Shown here in pieces: positions 14,731 to 22,623 of a DNA stretch of 24,374 nt. The notes beneath the pieces were generated by a model. That model had not been told where the DNA came from. It worked only from the letters and a program-made list of their open reading frames with translations, and ran no database searches. Within the stretch, counting starts at the first letter, position 1; each line of letters opens with the position of its first letter. A program made the position numbers and the translations under genes. The stretch lies in assembly GCA_934101605.1 (NCBI GenBank), contig CAKORS010000009.1, positions 1-24,374 of the forward strand. Direction: 5' to 3'. The DNA comes from an uncultured Bacilli bacterium. GTDB taxonomy: Bacteria; Bacillota_I; Bacilli_A; RF39; UBA660.

Positions 14731-15885
14731 ATTCTTATCTTTTTTTATCTTTGTTATTAATATTAATAAAGCCCCAATTAAACCTATAGATAGAATTATA
14801 AAGATTATTAACCATACATTTAATTTCTTTTCTTCTTTTTTTACAGTTTCTTTATATTCTTCATTTCTTATAACTTTAATGTTATATGTTTCTTCTTCTC
14901 CGGATTCTGAAGTAACTTTTATACTATACACATTTTCACCAATTTGTAATTCTTTAGGACCATCAATTTTTATTGTTGATTTTTGATTTTCAGGTGTTGC
15001 TGTTAATTCTATAGTTTTTATATTGTATGGAACTTCTACTGTATATTCATTTTTATTTTTATAAAATTCTAAAGTTCCATAATTTATTTTTAAATCTTTT
15101 AGTTTAGTGTTATTATTTACTTCAGTTTTATTTAAGATTTCTTGTTTATTAGATGTAGTGTTTTCTTTTTTCTTATTTCTATTAATATTTAATGTATATG
15201 TTCTTTCTTTTCCGGATTCGCTTTGAACTTTTAAATATATAATATTATTACCATAATTTAAGTTAACTAATCTTGGACTATAATTATTTACAAATGATGA
15301 TTTAGAATCTGTTACTTCTGCTTCTATTAAAATGTTATTAACATTATAATTAACATCGAAGAAGTATGTTGTTTTATCCTTTATTAATTTTATATCGTTG
15401 TTTCCTATTTTCAATTTTTTTATTGAATTTGTATCTGATTTTATTCTTATTGTTGTACTTACATTTTTTAAATCTTCAGATATATAATCTATATCGGATA
15501 AATCGATATTTTTAAGTCCTATAGTATAGTTTTCATTTGGTATTACGTTTTGATCTACAGTTAAATATAGTCTTCCTATTTCATTAGTTTTTGAAACTCC
15601 GGAATCATTACCTATTGCAAAACCATTTTTATTATTAACAAATGTAGTTTCAAATTCTGTTCCATTAACAAATTTTGTTACTTTGAAATTATCATCAATG
15701 TTATAATTTGCCGATATTCCATTTACTACTCCTGCAGTGGTTTCTTGTTTTATTATACATTCTATATTTTCTTTAGCTATTACAGATTCTGGACATGAAA
15801 TAGTAATATTTGAAGAGGCGGCCTTTATTTGTATTGGAATTAACAAAGCTCCTATAAGTAAACTAGATTTAGTTAATCTTTTCAT
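14719..15885 (-). CDS. Membrane-anchored protein: cohesin-like domain plus two cadherin-like beta-sandwich domains
   Basis: This is a 388-residue surface protein. Residues 1-22 form a signal peptide ending in KAA. Residues 26-148 resemble a cohesin or carbohydrate-binding beta sandwich: an early CPESV...ENIEC strand pair, GISANYNIDDNFKVTKFV, NNKNGFAIGNDSGVSKTNEIGRL and a final STTIRI strand. Residues 154-236 and 262-340 are two cadherin-like beta-sandwich domains (PF12733 type), each closing with a SESGKERTYTLNI or SESGEEETYNIKV strand. A helix at about 356-379 followed by KIKKDKNKEW anchors it with a short cytoplasmic tail. The ATG overlaps the stop of the dockerin gene as TAATG, and a GTG three codons upstream is rejected. 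The cohesin assignment is by pattern only; the cadherin-like domains are surer. Confidence 0.8.
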   Translation of the reverse strand: MKRLTKSSLLIGALLIPIQIKAASSNITISCPESVIAKENIECIIKQETTAGVVNGISANYNIDDNFKVTKFVNGTEFETTFVNNKNGFAIGNDSGVSKTNEIGRLYLTVDQNVIPNENYTIGLKNIDLSDIDYISEDLKNVSTTIRIKSDTNSIKKLKIGNNDIKLIKDKTTYFFDVNYNVNNILIEAEVTDSKSSFVNNYSPRLVNLNYGNNIIYLKVQSESGKERTYTLNINRNKKKENTTSNKQEILNKTEVNNNTKLKDLKINYGTLEFYKNKNEYTVEVPYNIKTIELTATPENQKSTIKIDGPKELQIGENVYSIKVTSESGEEETYNIKVIRNEEYKETVKKEEKKLNVWLIIFIILSIGLIGALLILITKIKKDKNKEW

Positions 15886-18800
15886 TATTTCCACCCCTTT
15901 ACTATATCTTCAGCGATAGATTTTGCGTCGTTTATATCTACTATTCCATTGTTATCGTAATCTGCTGCTTTTATGTATGGCGCTGTTAAAATTGAATTAT
16001 CTTTTAAATATTTAGATATTTTCATAACATCGGCCATTTTTATTTTACCATTTCCTGTTATGTCTCCTTTTATTACAATGTAATAGTCTTTACTTATGTT
16101 ATTTTGTGTTACTGTTATTTTAACACCTGTTGTTAATATTTGGGAATTATCTAATATTTCATTTTTTTTGTTATCATATATCTTATAAGTTCCATTTGTT
16201 GAAATTTTTGAAATTAGATTTTCTATTGTAGTAGATTTAGCTAGGTTTGTTATTAAACCATTTTTAATATTAGCTCCTTCTATTTCAAAGTATTCTGCTC
16301 TAATGGTGTAATTTGCATCTATAATTTCATTCTTTTCTTTATCATATATTTTTAGCATCATTCCTTCTTCAAGTGTTCCATTTAATACTTGTGTTGTATT
16401 TTTAAATATTTTAAATGTTCCATTTATTATAGTTATTTCATTAGCAATATCATTATATGTTGTTCCTTTTTCTATTGCTATAGTTTTATCATTAATTACT
16501 AAGTTTCCAAAATCTATACTTTGAACTTTATATGTATCTAAAGTATTATGTCTATAATCTATTATCTTAACTTCATTATTTTCATATAAAGCTTTTCCGT
16601 TTGTTACAGATATTTTAGTTTCATCATAACTATCAGTTCCTAAATAGATGTAACCTTTTGTTAAATCATATAATGAAGTTACTTTAATCACTGGATAAGA
16701 CTTAACTAAAACTTTATTATTATCTTTTGTGTAATCTATATAAACTATATCATTTTCGTATCTTAATTCACCATTTTCAATACTTAATTTGTTTAAATCA
16801 AAATCTATAGTATTAGTGTAGATTTCTTCATCATCAATGAATTTATATGACTCAGAAGTTGATGTTAATTTAATTACTTCATATGAATCTATTTTTTCTC
16901 CGTTATATGTGATATATAGTTTTCCATCTATATATGCTTTTTCTCCATGTTTAACTTTTATGTCATCTGTATCTAAATTATTTATTCCTGCATAAACATA
17001 GTCTTTTGTTAGATCATATTTTGTTGATGATAATTTTATAACATCATATTTTTCTATTGTGTCTTTTTCATCAATACTTTTTATATATAATTTGGAATTT
17101 ACATCATCATAAACTACTTTACAATTTATTGTTATTATGTCATTTTCAAAATTATTTGTTCCTATATAAATATAATCTTTACTTAAATCATATTTTGAAC
17201 TTTTAAAACTTACTACTTTATATGTTTTTAATTCATTGTTATTGTAATCGCTAATTGTTAATGTATTTGTATTACTATCATAGCTTTTACTTGCATTTAC
17301 CACTATGATATCATCCAAATTAAATGTATCATTTTTTACATAAATTGTGTCTTTTTCTAAATCGATTTTACTATACTTTGTTGATGTAATAGATATAATT
17401 TTATAGCTTTCTAATACAGTTTCCCCGAATTTTATTTCTAATTTATTAGGTATATTCGTATATGTTGTATCGTTTACTATATTTTTATTGGCATTTGTTG
17501 CTGTTATATCATCTATATTAAATTGATATCCTGAATTGATATATCCTTTTTCTAAATCTCTATTATATTTAGTTGATGAAACAGTAATTACTGGAATTCT
17601 TGAGATTTCTACTAATTCATTATTTTCATTCATTCCTTTTATTATTAACATTTTACTATCTTCATCATATTCTTTTGTTCCATTAGTTATTGTTATATCA
17701 TTTGGATTGAATGGCTCTAATCCAGTATATATATAATCGTTTGTTACTTTATATTTACTATTATTATTTTTTAAAGAAACTATAGGGTAACTTTTAATTG
17801 TGTTACCATTATATAAAACTTGTAATTTATTATTATTGTTTTCTATAGTAGCAGTTCCTGATAATGAAGGAAGACTTTTATACATTCTTCTTAATCCAAC
17901 ATAGTCTACCCATATTTGACCTTCCCAATCATCATATTCATCTGTGCTTCCTAATACATATACTCTTAATTGAGGATAACCTGCATCATATTCCCAATCT
18001 CCTGCAGTAAAGGTTACTTTAGCTCCTCTCCATCCTTCATATGGTTCTGTTATTTTAAGAATGGCATCTTTATAACAATCCTCACTTACAGGACAATCTA
18101 CTGTCATATCTTCAACGTTAATCTTAGCGTAACCTTTAGTTAATCTATTGTATAACTGAACACTGTATTCGTATTCTTCGCCTGAAACTAATGTTGTTGG
18201 TTCTTTTCCGTCTTCTCTATCTGTTAAGATAAATTTAAGTATAGATGTATGAGTCGGATTTATTTGAACTTCATATTTATCTCTATAAGTTGTAAGAGTA
18301 TGATTATCACCTAAATAACCTTCATTTGGATTTGGTTCTAACATCCATTCTGGTCCATATCCAATATCTCTATGCCAATATTTACTTTCCTCATCAAATG
18401 AATAATTATAATCTTTTAATAAGTTAGGTCCATATTGAGTTCCTATTGCTGGAGCTGTTCCCACTACTGCTACTAGTTTTGATATATCCATCTCTTCAAA
18501 ACCAGTGTATACAAAACCGTTGTTGATATTATCATCGGTTAGTTTTTCTCCCTTATTATTTAAAATATTTATTATCAACATTCTATCTATTATTACATTT
18601 TCATCTGTTTCTTGTAAATAATCTTCTCCATCAACTTGTGGAGTTGTTTTCTTTTCTGTATTCCTAATATTTAAATAATATATTGGACTATTAGTTGATG
18701 ATTTTGCTATATCAACACTTCCACCTTGAACGTTTAAGTTATTTATAATATTTGTTGGATCTGTTTCGTTTCCTACAAATATTATCTTATTTTCTTGGTT

Positions 18801-18995
18801 GATAATATATTTGTCGCTTGTTATTGTAATACCATAATCTTGGTTAATATAGGAATATGACTTTGTCTCTTGTGCAAAACTTGTTTTCTTGAATACTATT
18901 CTTGAAACAAAAAAACCTCCTACTAATAATAATGACAAGCAAATAAATAAGATACCTCTTTTTAATATCTTTGTTCTTTTGTTATATGTTTTCAT
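15885..18995 (-). CDS. Large exported repeat protein with C-terminal dockerin domain
   Basis: This is a 1036-residue surface protein. A signal or anchor segment covers about 13-33 and may be cleaved near SFAQ. Residues of about 189-370 (from GPNLLKDYNYSF to WVDYVGLRRM) resemble a CBM4/9-type jelly-roll carbohydrate-binding module. Residues of about 413-827 contain seven tandem repeats of about 59 residues with the consensus KYDLTKDYIYxGxNxFxxDDIxVxNG followed by a LYI...ELxxYxVIxLxS strand. The C terminus is a two-loop dockerin: DITGNGKIKMAD (978-989) and DYDNNGIVDIND (1012-1023), each followed by a helix; Lys replaces the loop-1 position 9 ligand. No catalytic domain is recognised, so it looks structural or adhesive. 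It is co-transcribed with the cohesin-like gene downstream. Confidence 0.85.
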   Translation of the reverse strand: MKTYNKRTKILKRGILFICLSLLLVGGFFVSRIVFKKTSFAQETKSYSYINQDYGITITSDKYIINQENKIIFVGNETDPTNIINNLNVQGGSVDIAKSSTNSPIYYLNIRNTEKKTTPQVDGEDYLQETDENVIIDRMLIINILNNKGEKLTDDNINNGFVYTGFEEMDISKLVAVVGTAPAIGTQYGPNLLKDYNYSFDEESKYWHRDIGYGPEWMLEPNPNEGYLGDNHTLTTYRDKYEVQINPTHTSILKFILTDREDGKEPTTLVSGEEYEYSVQLYNRLTKGYAKINVEDMTVDCPVSEDCYKDAILKITEPYEGWRGAKVTFTAGDWEYDAGYPQLRVYVLGSTDEYDDWEGQIWVDYVGLRRMYKSLPSLSGTATIENNNNKLQVLYNGNTIKSYPIVSLKNNNSKYKVTNDYIYTGLEPFNPNDITITNGTKEYDEDSKMLIIKGMNENNELVEISRIPVITVSSTKYNRDLEKGYINSGYQFNIDDITATNANKNIVNDTTYTNIPNKLEIKFGETVLESYKIISITSTKYSKIDLEKDTIYVKNDTFNLDDIIVVNASKSYDSNTNTLTISDYNNNELKTYKVVSFKSSKYDLSKDYIYIGTNNFENDIITINCKVVYDDVNSKLYIKSIDEKDTIEKYDVIKLSSTKYDLTKDYVYAGINNLDTDDIKVKHGEKAYIDGKLYITYNGEKIDSYEVIKLTSTSESYKFIDDEEIYTNTIDFDLNKLSIENGELRYENDIVYIDYTKDNNKVLVKSYPVIKVTSLYDLTKGYIYLGTDSYDETKISVTNGKALYENNEVKIIDYRHNTLDTYKVQSIDFGNLVINDKTIAIEKGTTYNDIANEITIINGTFKIFKNTTQVLNGTLEEGMMLKIYDKEKNEIIDANYTIRAEYFEIEGANIKNGLITNLAKSTTIENLISKISTNGTYKIYDNKKNEILDNSQILTTGVKITVTQNNISKDYYIVIKGDITGNGKIKMADVMKISKYLKDNSILTAPYIKAADYDNNGIVDINDAKSIAEDIVKGWK
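16515..17759 (-). repeat. Seven diverged intragenic repeats of about 59 codons
   Basis: Within the dockerin protein, units begin at SKYKVTNDYIYTG, TKYNRDLEKGYINSG, TKYSKIDLEKDTIYV, SKYDLSKDYIYIG, TKYDLTKDYVYAG, TSESYKFIDDEEIYT and LYDLTKGYIYLG. Each ends in a strand such as YKVVSFKS or YEVIKLTS. The repeats are diverged at DNA level, so this is old duplication and not an unstable array. Confidence 0.8.
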
Positions 18996-19024
18996 ATACT
19001 ACACCCTTTCAAACAAAAATAAGT

Positions 19025-19052
19025 ATTATCACATGTTAGTATTTTATTTCAA
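19025..19052 (-). promoter_or_regulatory. Promoter of the dockerin/cohesin-like unit
   Basis: The minus strand reads TTGAAA, a 16 nt spacer, GATAAT, with an extended -10 TG. It lies in the divergent spacer shared with the plus-strand oxidoreductase gene. Confidence 0.5.
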
Positions 19053-19126
19053 TTAAATAATAACATATCAAATTTATTTTAGCAATAATTTATTTTACAT
19101 GTTTTCTTTTATAAGTATTGTTTTTT

Positions 19127-19156
19127 TTGATTATTTTATTTATAAGATGGTATAAT
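19127..19156 (+). promoter_or_regulatory. Promoter of the oxidoreductase gene
   Basis: TTGATT, an 18 nt spacer, TATAAT with an extended -10 (TGGTATAAT). Transcription would start almost at the AGGAGG site, giving a very short leader. Confidence 0.6.
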
Positions 19157-19176
19157 GATACTAGGAGGTAATGTTT

Positions 19177-20196
19177 ATGATAAGATTTGTTCAATATGGC
19201 TGTGGAAAGATGAGTAAATATACAATTAAGTATGCTAAGGAGAAGGGAATGCAACTTGTTGGGGCAGTTGATGTTAATCCTGATATTATTGGCACTAAGA
19301 TTGATGACATTACTGTCGTATCTAAAGATGATGTTAAAGAAATGTTAATAAACACAAAACCTGATATTTGTATTGTTACTACTATGAGTTTACTTAGCGA
19401 TGTTAGCGATGCTTTACTTTTATGTGCAAGTTTAGGAATTAATGCTGTTACAACATGTGAGGAGGCTTTCTTTCCAATGAATTCAAATCCTACTTTAACA
19501 AAAGAGATTGATTCATTGGCTAAGAAGAATAACTGCACTATTACAGGGACTGGATATCAAGATGCCTTTTGGGGTAATTTAATTTCTACTTTATGTGGAG
19601 CTACTGATAATATACTTAAAATAAAAGGTAGAAGCTCTTACAATGTAGAAGATTATGGTATTGCTCTTGCTAAAGCTCATGGTGCCGGAATGACTACTCA
19701 AGAGTTTGATAATGAAGTAGCAAGTGCTGATAATATAAGTGAAGAGCAAAGACAAAAACTTATTTTGGAAGGAAAGTTTTTACCAAGTTATATGTGGAAT
19801 GTTAATGGTTGGCTTTGCGATAAACTAGGTCTTACTGTTTTAAGTCAAACACAGAAATGTGTTCCTCAATTTGCCGATAAAGATATTTATTCTAATACCT
19901 TAAACATGGAAATAAAGAAAGGCATGGCAACTGGAATGAGTGCTGTGGTTACTACTAATACAAAAGAAGGTATTATTCTTGAAACAGAATGTATAGGTAA
20001 GGTATATTCAGATGAAGACTTTGATTGTAATAATTGGAGTATTATTGGTGAGCCAAACACTGAATTAATTATTAACAGACCTGCAACTGTAGAACTTACT
20101 TGTGCTACTATTGTTAATAGAATATCAGATGTTATTAATAGTGAACCCGGATTTATTCCAACATCTCAAATGGGTGAATTAAAATATATAAAATAA
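19177..20196 (+). CDS. NAD(P)-dependent oxidoreductase, 2,4-diaminopentanoate dehydrogenase-like
   Basis: This is a 339-residue cytosolic enzyme with an N-terminal Rossmann segment (MIRFVQYGCGKMSKYTIKYA) of the dihydrodipicolinate-reductase type, followed by LVGAVDVNPDIIG and PDICIVTTMS. The central part (TGTGYQDAFWGNL, and GIALAKAHGAGMT) recalls 2,4-diaminopentanoate dehydrogenase (Ord) of ornithine fermentation and related amino-acid dehydrogenases. The rest of that pathway is not in the window, so the substrate is unassigned. The ATG at 19177 lies 8 nt after AGGAGG; the upstream ATG at 19171 is only 2 nt from it and is rejected. It is the only plus-strand gene, flanked by its own promoter and a shared terminator. 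Confidence 0.75.
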   Translation: MIRFVQYGCGKMSKYTIKYAKEKGMQLVGAVDVNPDIIGTKIDDITVVSKDDVKEMLINTKPDICIVTTMSLLSDVSDALLLCASLGINAVTTCEEAFFPMNSNPTLTKEIDSLAKKNNCTITGTGYQDAFWGNLISTLCGATDNILKIKGRSSYNVEDYGIALAKAHGAGMTTQEFDNEVASADNISEEQRQKLILEGKFLPSYMWNVNGWLCDKLGLTVLSQTQKCVPQFADKDIYSNTLNMEIKKGMATGMSAVVTTNTKEGIILETECIGKVYSDEDFDCNNWSIIGEPNTELIINRPATVELTCATIVNRISDVINSEPGFIPTSQMGELKYIK

Positions 20197-20226
20197 AAAA
20201 TCTTGCATGTGCAAGATCTTTTTTTT
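20194..20226. terminator. Bidirectional terminator between the oxidoreductase gene and hpf
   Basis: ATCTTGC, loop ATGT, GCAAGAT, flanked by an A run on the left and a T run on the right, so it can serve both convergent genes. Confidence 0.8.
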
Positions 20227-20761
20227 ATTCTTCTTCAATTATTCCGTAATTATTATCTTTTCTTCTATATATTAAAGATGTTTTATTGGTTGTAGAATCT
20301 TTGAATAAATAAAAGTCATGATTTAATAATTCCATTTGTAGAACTGCTTCTTCTTCATCCATTGGAATTAATTCAACTGCTTTTCTTTTTACTATTTTAT
20401 TTTCTTCAACTGGTTCGTCTTCTACTTCAAAAATACTAAAGTAAATGTAGTCTTGTTCTTTTTGTTTTTTTCTACTTTCTATTTTGGTTTTATTTTTTCT
20501 TATTTGTCTTTCTAATTTATCAACAGCTGTATCAATAGTAGCATAGAAGTCTTCTCCAGTTTCTTCTACTCTTAATATAAGGCTTTTTATTGGCACAGTT
20601 ATTTCTACTTTTTGTTTGTGACCATTTAATTTAAAAACGACTTTTCCTGTTATTTCTTCACTATTCTCAAAATACTTATCTAATTTAGCAAGTTTTTCTT
20701 CTGCATATTTTTTCATTGCTTCAGTGATTTCTAATTTTTCACCACGAATTGTAATTTTCAT
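20225..20761 (-). CDS. hpf: Ribosome hibernation promoting factor, long form
   Basis: This is a 178-residue protein that dimerises 70S ribosomes into inactive 100S particles in stationary phase. The N-terminal S30AE domain (about 1-95) shows MKITIRGEKLEITEAMKKYAEEK and KLNGHKQKVEITV, with a charged KLERQIRKNKTKIESRKK helix. The C-terminal dimerisation domain (about 120-175) shows IVKRKAVELIPMDEEEAVLQ and ends with RRKDNNYGII. The start at 20761 follows GGAGG by 8 nt; an ATG five codons earlier is rejected. A TATAAT at 20781-20786 (minus strand) may be its -10, without a clear -35. Confidence 0.95.
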   Translation of the reverse strand: MKITIRGEKLEITEAMKKYAEEKLAKLDKYFENSEEITGKVVFKLNGHKQKVEITVPIKSLILRVEETGEDFYATIDTAVDKLERQIRKNKTKIESRKKQKEQDYIYFSIFEVEDEPVEENKIVKRKAVELIPMDEEEAVLQMELLNHDFYLFKDSTTNKTSLIYRRKDNNYGIIEEE

Positions 20762-20791
20762 TTTATCATCCTCCATTTAGATTATAACATA

Positions 20792-20822
20792 TTTTAAAAA
20801 TAAAAACCACTATCTAGTGGTT
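20792..20822 (-). terminator. Terminator after the cold-shock gene
   Basis: The minus strand has AACCACTA, GA, TAGTGGTT and then TTTATTTTT. The csp stop codon lies in the right arm. Confidence 0.7.
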
Positions 20823-21028
20823 ATAGTTTCTTTTTGGATTTCAACATCTAAAGCTTGGTAACCCTTACCTGTTTCTATAAGTCTAAAGCTAACATAGTCA
20901 CCTTCGTTAAGAGTTTTATACCCTTCCATATTGATGGCTGAATAATGAACAAATACGTCTTGTCCTGGTTTATACTCTATGAATCCAAATCCTTTATCAT
21001 TATTAAACCACTTAACATAGCCTGTCAC
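20810..21028 (-). CDS. Cold-shock domain protein
   Basis: This is a 72-residue single-stranded nucleic-acid-binding OB-fold protein, a likely RNA chaperone. RNP1 appears as KGFGFIEY and RNP2 as VFVHYSAI. The start is GTG at 21028, preceded by AAGGAAGG. The first residues (TGYVKWFNNDKGFGF) are standard for CspA/CspB. The roughly 90 nt upstream contain a GCGCGC palindrome and the 7 bp direct repeat TTACTAC (21057-21063 and 21065-21071); no convincing promoter was fixed. Confidence 0.95.
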   Translation of the reverse strand: MTGYVKWFNNDKGFGFIEYKPGQDVFVHYSAINMEGYKTLNEGDYVSFRLIETGKGYQALDVEIQKETITTR

Positions 21029-21116
21029 TTTTACACCTTCCTTCTTTACAAAATGTTTACTACATTACTACCTTAGCGCGCAATTAAATAGTAGCACAAA
21101 TAAAGCGATAATACTG

Positions 21117-21142
21117 AAACTAACCGTATTTAGTTAGTTTTT
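21117..21142. terminator. Hairpin after the LytTR regulator gene
   Basis: AAACTAAC, an 8 nt loop and GTTAGTTT form a perfect 8 bp stem that includes the LytTR gene stop. The T run is on the plus-strand side, so its efficiency as a minus-strand terminator is doubtful. Confidence 0.4.
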
Positions 21143-21868
21143 AACCTTGTTCGGTATTTCATTTTTTAACAACTTTTTATAACTTCTTGAAACCAGATAT
21201 TTTTCGCTATTATTTTTAAATAAAACTTTTCCTTCATTGAGATTTATTTTAGAAACATTTTTAGAATTAACTATTACACTTCTATGAGTTTGAACAAAAC
21301 TGTTGTTTAGTTCACTTTTAAGACTGTTTAATGATGTCTTAACACTTATTATCTCTCCAAGACAATGAACCATACTATGTTTAGAATTTGGTTCTTTTTC
21401 AATATATAGAATATCTTCATATGGTATTTTATATATTGACTGTTTATTTCTAATTGTAAAACACTCTTCCTCTTTTGTATAACAATTTAATATTTGTTCT
21501 ATAATTTTTGTTAATCTTGTTTGGCTTCCTTGTATATTATTTACAATTACAGTATTATAAATAAATTCATCTTCTATTTCTTTGTCTATTTTTCTGCTAT
21601 CAAAATTGATGATAACGATAAATGATGAAATATCACAATATTCATTCCTTATTTTTCTTGCTATTTCTATTCCTTCTGTTTCTCTATTTTGAGTAATAAA
21701 AAAAATGTTATGTTTGTGTTTTAATTTTATGTAATTTTCTAACAGATTATCATCATTAAATCTATAACATTTATAATTAAAATCATTTTTCATGCTTATT
21801 GTTGTGATTATCTCTTTATACATATTAACAATTTCTTTTTTGCTGTTTATTAATACAAAATTCAACAT
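21134..21868 (-). CDS. LytTR-family regulator with degenerate receiver domain
   Basis: This 244-residue DNA-binding regulator resembles AgrA-type response regulators. The C-terminal LytTR domain (about 136-238) is clear: IPYEDILYIEKEPNSKHSMV, THRSVIVNSKNVSKINL and YLVSRSYKKLL. The N-terminal receiver-like region (1-128) keeps the fold pattern, with FFITQNRETEGIEIARKIR aligning to the strand and loop that normally hold the phospho-acceptor. That Asp is replaced by Thr (about T59), and the acidic pair expected near residue 8 is INSKKE instead. It is therefore probably not phosphorylated. It is the last gene of the agr-like cluster, 17 nt after the small HTH gene. Confidence 0.9.
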   Translation of the reverse strand: MLNFVLINSKKEIVNMYKEIITTISMKNDFNYKCYRFNDDNLLENYIKLKHKHNIFFITQNRETEGIEIARKIRNEYCDISSFIVIINFDSRKIDKEIEDEFIYNTVIVNNIQGSQTRLTKIIEQILNCYTKEEECFTIRNKQSIYKIPYEDILYIEKEPNSKHSMVHCLGEIISVKTSLNSLKSELNNSFVQTHRSVIVNSKNVSKINLNEGKVLFKNNSEKYLVSRSYKKLLKNEIPNKVKN

Positions 21869-21884
21869 CGCTTTTCCTCTTTCG

Positions 21885-22130
21885 TTACTTCATTAGTTTT
21901 ATAAAAGCTTGTTTATGAAAATCATTAATACTTCTAACAGAATATAAATCTTGATCTTTACCATATTGTTTAAATCTCATTGTATCTGCAATATAGTTAA
22001 GACTTTGTCTTTCAAAATATATTCTTATCATAAGTTCTGTTTCATATTTATTCAAACCTTTTTCTTCACACAACTCCTTAATATACTTTTTATTAGCTCC
22101 TATTAGCATTACTGCTAGTCTTTTTGGCAT
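21885..22130 (-). CDS. Small helix-turn-helix protein, sigma region 4-like
   Basis: This is an 81-residue soluble protein. Residues of about 26-80 (LNKYETELMIRIYFERQSLNYIADTM, then SVRSINDFHKQAFIKL) resemble the helix-turn-helix of sigma-70 region 4, with a longer loop between helices. No other sigma region is present, so it is more likely a small transcription regulator than a sigma factor. Its ATG overlaps the AgrB-like gene by 16 nt, with GAGG 4 nt upstream, so the two are translationally coupled. Confidence 0.75.
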   Translation of the reverse strand: MPKRLAVMLIGANKKYIKELCEEKGLNKYETELMIRIYFERQSLNYIADTMRFKQYGKDQDLYSVRSINDFHKQAFIKLMK

Positions 22131-22561
22131 TTTTCCTCATCCCTTACTACTATGTAATTCATGTATGCAGCTAATAAAGCTCCAAAGATTAAACATAAAA
22201 ATACACTAATATATATACTTGGAATAAGCGCTGTCACTACAAAGAATATTAACCATGTAAGTGATGTGCAACCAATTGTGGAATGCATATGAAATGTTTC
22301 CCCTAAAAACGATCTAGTAAAGAAAAATCCTACTAAAAAAAACGCTAATTGTGGAAAAGCATTATTGAAATATGCTATTACAAATACTCCAATTGTTTGA
22401 AATAATTGAAATGGTATTGTTATTCCATAGAATAATATATTTTCAATTGTTTTTTGAATTTTCTCTGCTTTTGCTTGAGAAAAGTTTTCTATACTTGCTG
22501 TATCATTAAACCATATACCATTTTTATGTTTTCTTTTTTTCTTTTGTTTTTTTTCTTCCAT
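22115..22561 (-). CDS. AgrB-like membrane peptidase
   Basis: This is a 148-residue membrane protein. In AgrB, a His and a Cys seven residues later process the AgrD pheromone precursor. Here the motif reads TRSFLGETFHMHSTIGCTS, with R83, H91 and C98; the His-to-Cys spacing is the canonical seven. The usual R-x-x-A-G-G-x-H stretch is altered: one extra residue and only one Gly. About four to five hydrophobic segments are visible; AgrB is usually nearer 190-200 residues. The start at 22561 follows AAGGAGG by 5 nt; the upstream ATGs are rejected. No agrD-like peptide gene is found next to it. Another peptide-handling membrane protein remains possible. Confidence 0.6.
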   Translation of the reverse strand: MEEKKQKKKRKHKNGIWFNDTASIENFSQAKAEKIQKTIENILFYGITIPFQLFQTIGVFVIAYFNNAFPQLAFFLVGFFFTRSFLGETFHMHSTIGCTSLTWLIFFVVTALIPSIYISVFLCLIFGALLAAYMNYIVVRDEEKCQKD

Positions 22562-22574
22562 ATAAACCTCCTTA

Positions 22575-22606
22575 TTAATAATGAATGGGCCCTTATTCAT
22601 CATTAA
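22575..22606. repeat. Inverted repeat just upstream of the AgrB-like gene
   Basis: The minus strand has TTAATGATGAAT, AAGGGCCC, ATTCATTATTAA: 12 bp arms with one G-U pair around a GGGCCC core. It ends 2 nt before the AAGGAGG ribosome-binding site and has no T run, so it looks like an operator or a translational-control hairpin and not a terminator. Confidence 0.65.
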
Positions 22607-22623
22607 TATAATTAGAAACCTAT

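Noticed and set aside
15885..18995. LPxTG sortase anchor on the dockerin protein
   Set aside because: The C terminus is the dockerin itself, with no LPxTG motif or hydrophobic tail.
19191..19538. Minus-strand open frame opposite the oxidoreductase gene
   Set aside because: It lies wholly inside a well-supported plus-strand gene and lacks a recognisable product.
22562..22623. Possible agrD peptide gene between the membrane protein and the AgrB-like gene
   Set aside because: The ATGs in this spacer are in frame with the AgrB-like gene itself, and the other frames have no start followed by a Cys-containing peptide.
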